From an uncultured Mediterraneibacter sp. (GTDB lineage: Bacteria; Bacillota; Clostridia; Lachnospirales; Lachnospiraceae), in contig NZ_CALWFZ010000001.1 of NCBI RefSeq assembly GCF_944377805.1, forward strand, positions 1-64,000: a DNA stretch of 64,000 nucleotides, given 5' to 3'. The translations under genes were made by a program, and so were the position numbers. Positions 43,201 to 51,668 of this stretch are shown here, piece by piece. The notes under the pieces are model-generated. The model did not search any database. It was not told where the DNA came from and saw only the letters and a list, made by a program, of their open reading frames with translations. Numbering within the stretch: the stretch's first letter is position 1; each line of letters begins with the position of its first letter.

Positions 43201-44847
43201 AGACGTCATGACCATCTCGTCCGTAATACCGGTCAGGTTCGTTATTTCAAATGGAATAGGCCGTTTGGGATTTACAAATGTACTGAACCGGTCCACAATT
43301 CTGCCGTCCGTCACCTTCACGGCTCCAATCTCGATAATTCTGTCGCGGATCGAACTAAAACCTGTCGTCTCAATATCAAATACAATGTAGGTCCCATCCA
43401 GAGTCTCTTCTCCTGCATTCACAGCAATCCCTGTCAGATCATCGACCACATACCCCTCCACACCGTAAAGCACTTTGAACGGATCGTCTTTATCAAGTGT
43501 CTCGATATAGTGATTTGCATCCGGAAATGCCTGCGCCACACCGTGATCCGTAATGGCAATGGCCGGATGTCCCCAGTCATGAGCCCGCTTTACAATATCT
43601 TTTACCTCGGATACGCCGTCCATGTCGCTCATCTTCGTATGGCAGTGGAGCTCCACCCGCTTTACAGGACTTAAGTCCTCCCTCGCCACCGTAAAGTCTC
43701 CGATCTTTTTAATACCGGTGACAGAACCGATTGTCAGCTCTCCGTCGAATTTATCGATTGTCGTGATTCCTTTGATCTTGACAAAAGCGCCTTTTTTCAA
43801 CTCTCCCAGTATTTCCGGGAGCTGATCATTCCGGGTGAACATCTTTACCCCGATCGTATCCGTAAAGTCTGTCACCGCAAACATAATAATCGTCTTTTCA
43901 TTGCGGATCTCACGGGTATCAAAATTTATGATCTTGCCGTGAACCGTAATCTCTCCCATCTCTCCCACTACCTGATCGAGAGTGATCGGCTCATCGTCAA
44001 AGTTCTTACCGTAGATCAGGTTCGGATCGTCTCCTACCTTGACAGGCCGGTAATAGTCTTTCTTTCTGAAGCTGTCTTTTTTCCTTTCTTTCCGCCCGGC
44101 AGACGTTCCCAAAGAAACGCTTCCCGAGGCCGAATCGGAAGAAGAGCCTCCGTCCGCGGCACTCTCCCTCTTTCCCTCTGTTCGGGTCAGCGCGCCGTTG
44201 GCATCCGCGCTCTCTTTGCCGTCTTCATGATCGTCCTGTCTTCCTCTCTGCCTCAGGCTCCGCTCGAAAATAGCATTGATTTCATGCTGTACTCTCTGTT
44301 CATCATACGCAAGAGTTCCTTCCCCATCCGGTTCGCGGTAGGTGATCCTGATGTCCGCGTGAACACGGAAACGCCCGGAAAAGATCTGCTGCAGGAGATT
44401 TAGGATCTCTTCCTTTCTCCCCTCCGAGACAATCGTATCAAGCAGTTCCAGACAGATTACATTGCCCTCTTCATAACGGATGTCCGCCTGGGCAAACATA
44501 TTGGAAGCAAGTACGCTCCTCTCTTTTAACTCCAGGATGATGCTCTCCCTGTATTCATTCATCAGCGCCTCTGGGGTATACTGTCCGGAAAGCGCATACT
44601 CCTCCTCAATATGTACAGACACCGGCACATTTGCGAACAGCTGCTCCTTTATCCTCCGCTCCATTTTCATAATCTGTATTTTCTGAATAAGATGACGGCT
44701 GAAAATATGTACGCGAAGAAAATCACGCCGGGAATTCGTCGTGATCTTCCTCACCTCAACATCCGCAAAAAGAATCTGTATGTCATCTTCCACCTTCAAT
44801 GTGGGAAACACATAAAAAAAAGCTTTGTCATTCTTCGTCTGTTCCAA
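40276..44847 (-). CDS. polC: DNA polymerase III, PolC type
   Basis: The Gram-positive replicative polymerase with built-in proofreading, 1523 residues (Bacillus PolC about 1440). Order: N-terminal domain; OB fold; PHP (VELHCHTKMSDMDG near 400) split by a DEDD exonuclease (FDIETTGFSSIRDRIIEIG near 490); zinc Cys (CGKCHYSD and CPVCGEP); polymerase core with PDIDLNFSG. An insertion of about 60 residues at 200-270, rich in Asp, Ser, Gly and Ala, accounts for the extra length. Start is TTG 44847 with GGAG eight bases upstream. Directly behind ispG. Confidence 0.97.
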   Translation of the reverse strand: MEQTKNDKAFFYVFPTLKVEDDIQILFADVEVRKITTNSRRDFLRVHIFSRHLIQKIQIMKMERRIKEQLFANVPVSVHIEEEYALSGQYTPEALMNEYRESIILELKERSVLASNMFAQADIRYEEGNVICLELLDTIVSEGRKEEILNLLQQIFSGRFRVHADIRITYREPDGEGTLAYDEQRVQHEINAIFERSLRQRGRQDDHEDGKESADANGALTRTEGKRESAADGGSSSDSASGSVSLGTSAGRKERKKDSFRKKDYYRPVKVGDDPNLIYGKNFDDEPITLDQVVGEMGEITVHGKIINFDTREIRNEKTIIMFAVTDFTDTIGVKMFTRNDQLPEILGELKKGAFVKIKGITTIDKFDGELTIGSVTGIKKIGDFTVAREDLSPVKRVELHCHTKMSDMDGVSEVKDIVKRAHDWGHPAIAITDHGVAQAFPDANHYIETLDKDDPFKVLYGVEGYVVDDLTGIAVNAGEETLDGTYIVFDIETTGFSSIRDRIIEIGAVKVTDGRIVDRFSTFVNPKRPIPFEITNLTGITDEMVMTSPGIDVVLPEFLEFAGDGVLVAHNAGFDVGFIEQNCRELGLNDHFVYVDTVALARVLLPTLSKYKLNIVAKALNISLENHHRAVDDAGATAEIFVKFVEMLKKDNISTLKEVNHYGDRNVNAIRKMPTHHIIILAKNDIGRYNLYQLITESHLTYYFRRPRIPKSLLNEYREGLLIGSACEAGELYQAVLEKRSAQQIARLADFYDYYEIQPVGNNRFMIASDRTPDVTSEEDLRNINREIVTLGEKFGKPVVATCDVHFLDPGNEVYRRIIMAGKGFDDADNQAPLFLRTTDEMLEEFAYLGAAKAREIVVENPVKIAGMIEKISPVNPNKCPPVIENSDQELRDICYRKAHEMYGEDLPAQVSERLEKELNSIISNGYAVMYIIAQKLVWKSNADGYLVGSRGSVGSSFVATMAGITEVNPLSPHYYCGKCHYSDFESEEVRSYAGGCGFDMPDKACPVCGEPLIKAGFDIPFETFLGFKGDKEPDIDLNFSGDYQAKAHKYTEVLFGEGHTFKAGTIGTLADKTAYGFVKNYYEEREQRKRRCEIERITEGCTGIRRSTGQHPGGIVVLPHGHDINEFTPVQHPANDMECGIITTHFDYHSIDHNLLKLDILGHDDPTMIRTLEDYITSDAMENEYNEENPFIATEIPLDDKEVIELFHGTEVLGIKPEDIDGCRLGCLGIPEFGTDFVIQMVEDTKPQTLSDLIRISGLSHGTNVWLGNAQELVKSGKATISTAICTRDDIMIYLINKGVESALAFTIMESVRKGKGLKPEWEEAMKAQDVPDWYIWSCKKISYMFPKAHAAAYVMMAYRIAYCKIHYPLAYYAAYFSIRADAFSYEIMCQGKDRLNYYMQDYKKRSDSLSKKEQDVMKDMKIVQEMYARGFEFMPVDLYRAKAKMFQIIDGKLMPSFASIEGMGDKAAEAVEEASKDGPYLSLDDFRQRTKVSKTVIDLMQELGLFGGLPQSNQLSLFDL

Positions 44848-44863
44848 TGTAAAAACTCCAGTC

Positions 44864-45919
44864 CTATTCTTTCCAGTTCAAAAGTTCCTGCCGAAGCGTA
44901 TCTAAGAGTTCCTCTTCCTTCACTTTCTTTATGATCTCACCTTTTTTGATCAGAAGGCCTTCACCTATGCCTCCGGCAATACCTATATCAGCTTCCCTGG
45001 CCTCCCCGGGACCATTGACGACACACCCCATCACAGCCACTTTCAGATCAAGGGGGATGTCTGCCGTCATTTTCTCCACCTCATTGGCAAGTCCGATCAG
45101 ATCAATCTTCGTCCTGCCGCAGGTGGGACAGGACACCACTTCGATACCGCCTTTTTTTAATCCCAGAGTCCTTAAGATCAGTTTTGCTGTGCGGATCTCC
45201 TCTGTCGGATCTCCCGTCAGTGATACGCGGATCGTATTGCCGATCCCCTCATACAGAATGATCCCAAGCCCCACAGAGGATTTGACGTTTCCGGAATACA
45301 CAGTGCCCGATTCGGTGATACCGACATGAAGCGGGTAGTGGCATTCTTTGGCAATCAGTTCATGGGCTTTCACGCACATAAGGACGTCGGAGGATTTGAT
45401 GCTGACTACAAGATTATCATATCCCATCTCCTCAATCATGCGGACTTTGTCAAGCGCGCTCTCGACAATCCCTTCAGCCGTCACCCCTCCGTATTTTTCC
45501 AGAAGGGGTTTCTCCAGGGAGCCGCTGTTCACTCCAACGCGGATCGGCACCCCTTTCTCCTTTGCCTTGTCCACCACAGCTTTTACTTTCTCTTTAGAAC
45601 CGATATTGCCCGGATTGATTCTGATCTTGTCCGCACCGTTCTCAATGGCCGCTATGGCAAGCCGGTAATCAAAGTGAATATCCGCCACCAGCGGAATATG
45701 GATTTTCTTCCTGATCTCCTTTAACGCCTCCGCAGCCTCCATCGTGGGAACTGCGCAGCGGATAATCTCACATCCCGCCGCCTCAAGCTTCAGGATCTGA
45801 GACACAGTGGCATCTACATCTTCGGTCTTTGTATTTGTCATGGACTGAATCGCAACCGGATGATCTCCTCCGATCACGACATTTCCAATACGGATCTCTT
45901 TCGTTTCGTTTCTTAACAT
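44864..45919 (-). CDS. ispG: 4-hydroxy-3-methylbut-2-enyl diphosphate synthase
   Basis: IspG reduces the cyclodiphosphate made by IspF, in the MEP pathway, with a 4Fe-4S cluster. 351 residues. N-terminal TIM barrel (GGDHPVAIQSMTNT near 18); the cluster Cys are in SCPTCGRT near 262 and GCVVNGPGEA near 299. ATG 45919 follows AAGGAGAAGATTG; an upstream TTG is possible. It is followed at 16 bases by polC, the usual clostridial order ispG-polC. Confidence 0.97.
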   Translation of the reverse strand: MLRNETKEIRIGNVVIGGDHPVAIQSMTNTKTEDVDATVSQILKLEAAGCEIIRCAVPTMEAAEALKEIRKKIHIPLVADIHFDYRLAIAAIENGADKIRINPGNIGSKEKVKAVVDKAKEKGVPIRVGVNSGSLEKPLLEKYGGVTAEGIVESALDKVRMIEEMGYDNLVVSIKSSDVLMCVKAHELIAKECHYPLHVGITESGTVYSGNVKSSVGLGIILYEGIGNTIRVSLTGDPTEEIRTAKLILRTLGLKKGGIEVVSCPTCGRTKIDLIGLANEVEKMTADIPLDLKVAVMGCVVNGPGEAREADIGIAGGIGEGLLIKKGEIIKKVKEEELLDTLRQELLNWKE

Positions 45920-45956
45920 CAATCTTCTCCTTATTCCTGTTTTCCCGTTTATTCAC

Positions 45957-45990
45957 AACAGGAGAGTCCCATAAACGGCACTCTCCTGTT
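45957..45990. other. Inverted repeat between ispG and the upstream gene
   Basis: An 11-bp perfect stem (AACAGGAGAGT / ACTCTCCTGTT) with a 12-base loop, followed on the plus strand by TTGTCC and on the minus strand by GTGAATAAAC. The lack of a T-run on the minus strand makes a terminator for the minus-strand gene uncertain; it could be a processing or stability hairpin. Confidence 0.5.
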
Positions 45991-45995
45991 TTGTC

Positions 45996-46391
45996 CTACT
46001 GACGTACAAATACTAACTGCTCTCCGTACTCGCGTTCCGTGAGGGTCAGCGTATCCTGCTCCACATTATAACTGTATGTTCCTGAGAGAGCTCTCTCAGC
46101 ATAGGATTCATCGTCCTGCTGAACTGTCAGCACTTTTGTCTTTGTATCCACAGTGTATTTCAAAGTGTATTCATCTCCGCTGCCGTCGGATTGTTTCACT
46201 GTCAGTTCCCCGCTGTCGCGGATCTGCACGATCTCTCCGTTATCCTCGCTGACCCAGCTTCCCTCTAACGGGTTGGAGGTAAAAAGCCTTACAACAAAGA
46301 AAACAGCGATAATGATAATAAGAATCGAAGACACCGTCAGCACAGTCCGCCAGACTGTGCTTCTCTTTTCTTCATTATTTTCAAAAAGCAT
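45996..46391 (-). CDS. Membrane-anchored beta-rich protein, unknown
   Basis: A 131-residue protein with one membrane segment (about residues 17-36) and an extracellular domain with alternating polar and hydrophobic residues (GEIVQI, ELTVKQ, KYTVD, VLTVQQ, TLTLTE) that looks like a small lipocalin-type barrel, similar to DUF5640-like domains. No Cys in the outer domain. The start has AAAGGAAA nearby; a promoter lies at 46421-46449. It may be a lipid- or cell-wall-linked protein; the function is unknown. Confidence 0.65.
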   Translation of the reverse strand: MLFENNEEKRSTVWRTVLTVSSILIIIIAVFFVVRLFTSNPLEGSWVSEDNGEIVQIRDSGELTVKQSDGSGDEYTLKYTVDTKTKVLTVQQDDESYAERALSGTYSYNVEQDTLTLTEREYGEQLVFVRQ

Positions 46392-46420
46392 AAAATATTT
46401 CCTTTCTTTTACTGTCTTTC

Positions 46421-46449
46421 ATTATACGAAATTCCCCCGGACCTGTCAA
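46421..46449 (-). promoter_or_regulatory. Promoter overlapping the hisC terminator hairpin
   Basis: TTGACA (46444-46449) and TATAAT (46421-46426), both perfect, 17 bases apart. The -35 box lies in the loop of an 8-bp hairpin (CCCCCGGA/TCCGGGGG, 46434-46467) that would end hisC. Confidence 0.7.
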
Positions 46450-46467
46450 CGCTGCGGGCTCCGGGGG
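46434..46467 (-). terminator. Probable hisC terminator
   Basis: CCCCCGGA and TCCGGGGG arms with an 18-base loop and AATTT behind. The poor T-run makes it a weak terminator. Confidence 0.5.
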
Positions 46468-46486
46468 ATAACATTTCACGCGCTTT

Positions 46487-47551
46487 TTACTTCTCCAGTT
46501 TTTTCTTAAGAGACTGAAGCAAAACCCTCATCTCTCCGTCAGTTCCGACAGTAATCCGCAAGTAGTCCTTAATCCTTGCATCATTCCAGTGTCTGACATA
46601 GATTCCCTCGCTTTTCAGCTCCTCGAACAGCTGTGACGCGTCGTAATCCGGGTGCTTTGCAAAGATAAAGTTTGCCTTTGAATCAGGAAATATGAATCCG
46701 AGCGCTTTTAATTCTTTCCCAACCCATTCTCTTGTCTCTGTTATTTTACGGATATTTTCCTCAAAGTATACCCGATCGCGCACAGATGCCGCGCCGCACA
46801 CAAGCGCCGCCTGACTCATTGTATAAGAGTTGAAAGAGTATTTCACATCGTTCAGACAGCAGATCAGACTCTCATCTGCCAGGGCATATCCGATTCTCAT
46901 GCCCGCCATGCTGCGCGATTTTGAAAAGGTCCGTGTGACAATCAGGTTGTCATACCGGCCGATCAGTTCCACGGCCGACCTTCCCGCAAAGTCCACATAA
47001 GCCTCGTCCACAATCACGATGGAATCATGGTTATGCTCCAAAATATCTTCGACAAATCCGAGATCCTCATATACTGCCGTTGGCGCGTTTGGGTTCGGAA
47101 AGATAACGCCTCCGTTTACCCTGTAGTAATCTTCCTTCACAATGCGGAAATCACTGTCAAGCCGGGGGCACTCATAAGGAATCTGGTAGAGCTGCGCCCA
47201 CACTTTATAAAAGGAATAGGTAATGTCCGGAAACAGGATCGGCTGATCCGAGTTAAAAAAGGTCAGAAAACACAGCGAGAGTACATCGTCGGATCCCACT
47301 CCGACAAAGATCTGCTCTTCCTTCAAACGGTGAAAATCTGAGAGCGCCTTTATCAGTACGCCGGAGGCCGGGTCCGGATACAGACGGAAAGAATCTGTAT
47401 TAAGTTCCTCAAGCGCACGCTTCACTGCCGGAGAAGGCGGATAAGGGTTCTCATTCGTATTGAGTTTCACCACCTTGTCCTGCGGCTGTTCTCCCGGAAC
47501 ATAGGGATCCACCCTGCGGATATTTTTCAAAAGTTCATCACGAATTGTCAT
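46487..47551 (-). CDS. hisC: Histidinol-phosphate aminotransferase
   Basis: A 354-residue fold-type I PLP enzyme making histidinol phosphate in histidine synthesis; related HisC paralogues can also act on aromatic amino acids. PLP lysine is in RTFSKSRSMAGMRIGYA near residue 215; NPNAPT near 150. GGAG lies before ATG 47551. No other his genes nearby, so histidine function is by homology only. Upstream gene is another aminotransferase. Confidence 0.9.
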   Translation of the reverse strand: MTIRDELLKNIRRVDPYVPGEQPQDKVVKLNTNENPYPPSPAVKRALEELNTDSFRLYPDPASGVLIKALSDFHRLKEEQIFVGVGSDDVLSLCFLTFFNSDQPILFPDITYSFYKVWAQLYQIPYECPRLDSDFRIVKEDYYRVNGGVIFPNPNAPTAVYEDLGFVEDILEHNHDSIVIVDEAYVDFAGRSAVELIGRYDNLIVTRTFSKSRSMAGMRIGYALADESLICCLNDVKYSFNSYTMSQAALVCGAASVRDRVYFEENIRKITETREWVGKELKALGFIFPDSKANFIFAKHPDYDASQLFEELKSEGIYVRHWNDARIKDYLRITVGTDGEMRVLLQSLKKKLEK

Positions 47552-47591
47552 CTTTTTTCTCCATTATCATTATAGGCAGCCCTGATCATTT

Positions 47592-48779
47592 TTATTTATA
47601 TTCGGCTGCAAGCTCCGCGAACTTAGGCAGAGAGTTTATGATCGTCTCATATGATACACAGTATGCGATGCGCACATATCCCGGACATCCGAAAGAACTT
47701 CCCGGCACCAGCAGTATATTGTATTTCTTCGCCTCTGCGCAGAAAGCTTTCTCATCCTCCACAGGCGATTTTACGAAAAGATAAAAAGCCCCTTCCGGTT
47801 TGATACACTCAAATCCCAGTTCTCTTAAGCCATTGTAGAGCGCCTCCCTGTTTCTGTTATAGAAAGACAGGTCTGTCTTTTCATCCAGGCAGGCTTTTAC
47901 AACTTTCTGCTGAAGAGTGGGAGCATTGACAAAACCGAGGATACGGGTTGCCACATTCGCCGCGGCAATCACGTTCTCGCTGTCCGACGCATCATCTGGT
48001 ATCACAAGATACCCTATACGTTCTCCCGGAAGCGACAGCGACTTACTGTAGGAATAGCCTACGATTGTATTCGCGTAATATTTTGTAAGATAGGGCACTT
48101 CTACCCCGTCATAGGCCAGTTCTCTGTACGGTTCGTCAGAGATCAGATATATGTCCGTGCCGTATTCGGCCTGTTTTTTCTCAAGGACTGAGGCCATCTT
48201 CCGGATTGTGTCTTCAGAGTAGACGACTCCCGTCGGATTGTTCGGCGTATTCACAATCACCGCACGCGTCCGGTCCGTAATCTTCTCTTCAAGCTCGTCA
48301 AGCCTGGGCTGGAAATTTTCTGTATTCGGAGATACTTCGACGAGAACTCCGTCATAATTGTCGACATAACTTCTATACTCCCCAAAATAAGGTGCAAATA
48401 CAATCACCTCATCTCCCGGATTGAGCAGTGCTTTCAGGATAACATTTAATCCCCCCGCCGCTCCTACTGTCATGGTAATATTATTTGCGGAAAATCCGGT
48501 TCCGAATCTTTTGTTCAGAGACTCAGCGACTGCCTGGCGTACATCCTCGTATCCGGCGTTGCTGTTTGTATATCCGTGAAGCGCCACCGGATCTTCCTCG
48601 TTCAGCAGTTCAACAATGGCATCTTTCACAGCCTCCGGAGCAGGCACGTTCGGATTGCCAAGACTGAAGTCAAATACATTCTCCGGGCCATAGAGTTTTG
48701 CCAGACGGTTTCCCTCCTCGAACATTGCCCGGATCGCGGAACTGTTCGCTACCATGTTTTCCATTTTCTTAGATATCAT
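47592..48779 (-). CDS. Aspartate-aminotransferase-like PLP enzyme
   Basis: A 395-residue class I aminotransferase. PLP lysine is in GYSYSKSLSLPGERIGY near residue 240; NTPNNPTG near 170. The group makes or uses aspartate, alanine or aromatic amino acids; substrate cannot be fixed by eye. ATG 48779 is eight bases after GGAG; a GTG at 48788 overlaps the previous gene by four bases. In a row with DUF2156 and hisC. Confidence 0.9.
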   Translation of the reverse strand: MISKKMENMVANSSAIRAMFEEGNRLAKLYGPENVFDFSLGNPNVPAPEAVKDAIVELLNEEDPVALHGYTNSNAGYEDVRQAVAESLNKRFGTGFSANNITMTVGAAGGLNVILKALLNPGDEVIVFAPYFGEYRSYVDNYDGVLVEVSPNTENFQPRLDELEEKITDRTRAVIVNTPNNPTGVVYSEDTIRKMASVLEKKQAEYGTDIYLISDEPYRELAYDGVEVPYLTKYYANTIVGYSYSKSLSLPGERIGYLVIPDDASDSENVIAAANVATRILGFVNAPTLQQKVVKACLDEKTDLSFYNRNREALYNGLRELGFECIKPEGAFYLFVKSPVEDEKAFCAEAKKYNILLVPGSSFGCPGYVRIAYCVSYETIINSLPKFAELAAEYK

Positions 48780-48784
48780 TGCCG

Positions 48785-49684
48785 TCACTCCATTTCTTTT
48801 ACGATTCCTTTATCTTCCAGAAATACCGGTCTGTATGAAAGCTTCGCCCTGCGCAGGCCTTCCGCGCCGGTATCCTCCTCTCTGTTTACATATTTATAAT
48901 CCATACATTCATGCTGTACAAACTGCTGGTTTATCATCGGATAAGCGCCCTCTATGTCCGGAAACGCCTTCTCGATATGCACGACGAACGTATCCCCGCA
49001 GAGCGGTTCCCCCATTGTAAAGGCCGCGATCTCTCCATTTACTCTGAGCACGCCGCCCGTTAAGTTCAGCTCTTTGTACAGACGAAGAGAATTCAGAGTC
49101 ACACACATCTCCGCATTTTTATCCGGATCATCCTCACAGCCGTTCTGATTCCGCCATTTAAGCGCCATCTGGAAACAATCTTCCACATTGTCGTCGCTGA
49201 GTTTCTCATAGGACCAGTCCTGATAAAGCGTTCTGAACTTGTTAATATGATTGCGCTTCCCGTGAAGTTTCTTTCCCGAGAGAGTTGCAAGTTTCTCAGT
49301 CTCATATACATAGTCCGCAAGGTCTCTGTTGTACTCCACCTGAAATCTGCCCGGATACCAGCCGTCGAGCTGGGCAAACATCTCGGGGGTCACATTGTAG
49401 AACACAAGCGGACATTCCAGCCTCCGGCAGTATTCTGTCAGATAATCGACCGCATTTTTAATGCACTCTTCCTCTCCTGCCGGATATGAAAAAGCAAGCC
49501 CGTTGTCGTCACTGCGGAAAACAAGGGCGCCTTCGATCACCGCGTATTTTACTCTATAATGTCTGGACCACAAGTATACATTCACAAAGGTCCTCTCACA
49601 GCTCCGGCTCGGGGACAGCTCAAAATAACGAGAAATGAGCTCTTTGTCCTCCAGCTCCGGCCGTTTAAATTCTGGTTCTGTCAT
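48785..49684 (-). CDS. DUF2156 protein (acyltransferase-like fold)
   Basis: A 299-residue protein of the DUF2156 family, related to the C-terminal GNAT-like part of MprF lipid lysyltransferases but without membrane segments. Signature segments are TFVNVYLWSRHYRVKYAVI near 33 and YPMINQQFVQHECMDYKYVNREEDTG near 250. Possibly transfers an aminoacyl or acyl group; substrate unknown. Four bases before prfA-side gene end; overlaps the aminotransferase start. Confidence 0.85.
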   Translation of the reverse strand: MTEPEFKRPELEDKELISRYFELSPSRSCERTFVNVYLWSRHYRVKYAVIEGALVFRSDDNGLAFSYPAGEEECIKNAVDYLTEYCRRLECPLVFYNVTPEMFAQLDGWYPGRFQVEYNRDLADYVYETEKLATLSGKKLHGKRNHINKFRTLYQDWSYEKLSDDNVEDCFQMALKWRNQNGCEDDPDKNAEMCVTLNSLRLYKELNLTGGVLRVNGEIAAFTMGEPLCGDTFVVHIEKAFPDIEGAYPMINQQFVQHECMDYKYVNREEDTGAEGLRRAKLSYRPVFLEDKGIVKEME

Positions 49685-49688
49685 CTTA

Positions 49689-50759
49689 TTACTCCTCCAT
49701 TTTAGCCAGTTTTGCAGTCTGGTCCGCCGCGATCAGACTGTCGATAATCTCGTCCAGATCTCCGTTTAATACAGAGTCAAGCTTGTGGAGCGTCAGTTTG
49801 ATCCGGTGGTCGGTCACACGTCCCTGAGGGAAGTTATATGTGCGGATTTTCTCAGAACGGTCGCCGGTGCCGATCTGGCTCCTTCTCGCCTCCGCCTCGG
49901 AAGCCTGCTGCCTCTCAAGTTCCAGATCATACAACTTGGACCGCAGAAGGCGGAATGCCTTTTCTTTATTCTGAAGCTGAGACTTTTCAGTCTGGCTGTA
50001 AATTACAATTCCTGTCGGATAATGAGTCAGGCGCACCGCTGAGTCAGTCGTGTTGACACACTGTCCTCCGTTGCCTGACGCACGCATTACATCAATGCGA
50101 ATATCTTTATCATCAATCACCACATCCACTTCCTCGGCTTCCGGCATAATCGCCACGGTTATCGTAGATGTGTGGATTCTGCCGCCGCTCTCCGTCTCCG
50201 GCACTCTCTGAACCCGATGTACGCCGCTTTCGTACTTCAGCCTTGAATAGGCTCCATTTCCCGTGATCATAAACACGCATTCCTTGAAGCCGCCGATGCC
50301 GTTCTCGTTCAGGGAAATCAGTTCGCTTTTCCATCCCCGGCCATCCGCGTAATGCACATACATGCGGTAAACCTCAGCCGCAAAAAGCGCGGCTTCATCT
50401 CCGCCTGCGCCGGCGCGAATCTCCACAATTACGTTCTTATCATCGTTGGGGTCCTTCGGAAGAAGAAGGATTTTCAGTTCCTGCTCCAGTTCCTCCACAC
50501 GTTTCCTGGATTCGTTCAGCTCCTCTTTTGCCAGTTCCCGCATCTCCTCATCGGACTCCTCCTCGAGCAGAGCCAGACTGTCATCGATATTCTGCTTACA
50601 TTTTTTATATTCCTGATATGCCTCCACAATGGGCGCAAGATCGCTCTGCTCTTTCATCAGCTTCCGGAACCTCTCCGGATCATCAGCCACCCCGGGCTCC
50701 TGCAGCTCTCCCATTACTTCCTCATATCGAATCAGCAAATCATCTAATCTGTCAAACAT
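49689..50759 (-). CDS. prfA: Peptide chain release factor 1
   Basis: RF1 reads UAA and UAG and triggers peptide release. 356 residues. The GGQ is in [17 protein letters not shown] near residue 230 (most RF1 have GAGGQHVN; here Asn and Cys flank it). The decoding domain has [14 protein letters not shown] near 190. Gene prmC, which methylates the GGQ glutamine, follows upstream at 50808. Four bases from the DUF2156 gene. Confidence 0.96.
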   Translation of the reverse strand: MFDRLDDLLIRYEEVMGELQEPGVADDPERFRKLMKEQSDLAPIVEAYQEYKKCKQNIDDSLALLEEESDEEMRELAKEELNESRKRVEELEQELKILLLPKDPNDDKNVIVEIRAGAGGDEAALFAAEVYRMYVHYADGRGWKSELISLNENGIGGFKECVFMITGNGAYSRLKYESGVHRVQRVPETESGGRIHTSTITVAIMPEAEEVDVVIDDKDIRIDVMRASGNGGQCVNTTDSAVRLTHYPTGIVIYSQTEKSQLQNKEKAFRLLRSKLYDLELERQQASEAEARRSQIGTGDRSEKIRTYNFPQGRVTDHRIKLTLHKLDSVLNGDLDEIIDSLIAADQTAKLAKMEE

Positions 50760-50807
50760 TTTTACCTACGTCCTTTACTATAATCTATACTTTTTCCTTA
50801 AGATTCT

Positions 50808-51668
50808 CTATTTAATATATCTTCCATATACGACACGGTCAAGCCCTGCCAGATCTCTTTTCACCGCAACCCCCTCAAATCCGGCCTGTCTCATCATATC
50901 AGTCACCGCTTCCGCCTGATCGCAGCCAATCTCAAAGACAAGGTACCCGCCTTCTTCGAGGTGCGCTTTACTTTCCTTTATGATTCGCCGGTAAAAAGAA
51001 AGCCCGTCCTCTCCTCCATCCAGTGCTTTCAGCGGATCGTGGATCCTGACCTCATCCTGAAGTGATTCGATCCGGCCGCTCTCTATGTAGGGAGGATTGG
51101 ACAGGATCAGAACATACTTTCCCGTCAGATTCTCAAACAGATCACTCTGAACAAATGAAGATTTTATATTCAGCCGACGCGCATTCTCCTTCGCTGTCAT
51201 GAGTGCCCTCTCTGAAACGTCACTCCCCACGCCTTCTATCTTCCGGTCCGACCAGTGGAGCACGCTTAAAAGGATACAGCCGGATCCCGTACAGAGATCA
51301 AGGATACGCACTCTTCCCCCTTCGGAGGGAAGACCTTCCATCTTCAAGATCTCCAGTGCTTCCTCCACAAGAATCTCCGTATCCTGACGCGGAATTAACA
51401 CATCTTTATTGACGCAGAAACTCAACCCCATAAATTCCTGCACTCCGGTAATATGCTGAAGTGGAACTCTTCTGGAGCGCTCGGAAAGGCAATTTTCATA
51501 TTCCACCGACTGTTCCCGGCTCATCTGCCGGTCCGGATCCGCATAATATGCCGCCCGTCCGATCCCCGTCACATACTCGAGAAGATACCATGCGTCGATC
51601 TGTGGTTCGGGAATCCCTGCATTTTTAAGTCTCTCGATCCCCTGCTCATATGCATGTTTCAGAGTCAT
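50808..51668 (-). CDS. prmC: Release factor glutamine methyltransferase
   Basis: PrmC methylates the GGQ glutamine of RF1/RF2. 286 residues. SAM site ILDLCTGSGCILLSVL near 125 and catalytic SNPPYIESGRI near 195. ATG 51668 overlaps the DUF1385 stop as ATGA, so the genes are coupled; prfA follows after 48 bases. Functionally linked to prfA. Confidence 0.96.
   Translation of the reverse strand: MTLKHAYEQGIERLKNAGIPEPQIDAWYLLEYVTGIGRAAYYADPDRQMSREQSVEYENCLSERSRRVPLQHITGVQEFMGLSFCVNKDVLIPRQDTEILVEEALEILKMEGLPSEGGRVRILDLCTGSGCILLSVLHWSDRKIEGVGSDVSERALMTAKENARRLNIKSSFVQSDLFENLTGKYVLILSNPPYIESGRIESLQDEVRIHDPLKALDGGEDGLSFYRRIIKESKAHLEEGGYLVFEIGCDQAEAVTDMMRQAGFEGVAVKRDLAGLDRVVYGRYIK

Noticed and set aside
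40741-44934. Many long plus-strand frames opposite polC
   Set aside because: They are shadows of the polC frame with Ser-, Arg- and His-rich composition and no ribosome sites.
45957-45990. Terminator for the gene at 45996
   Set aside because: The stem is good but there is no T-run on the minus strand, so it is listed only as an inverted repeat.
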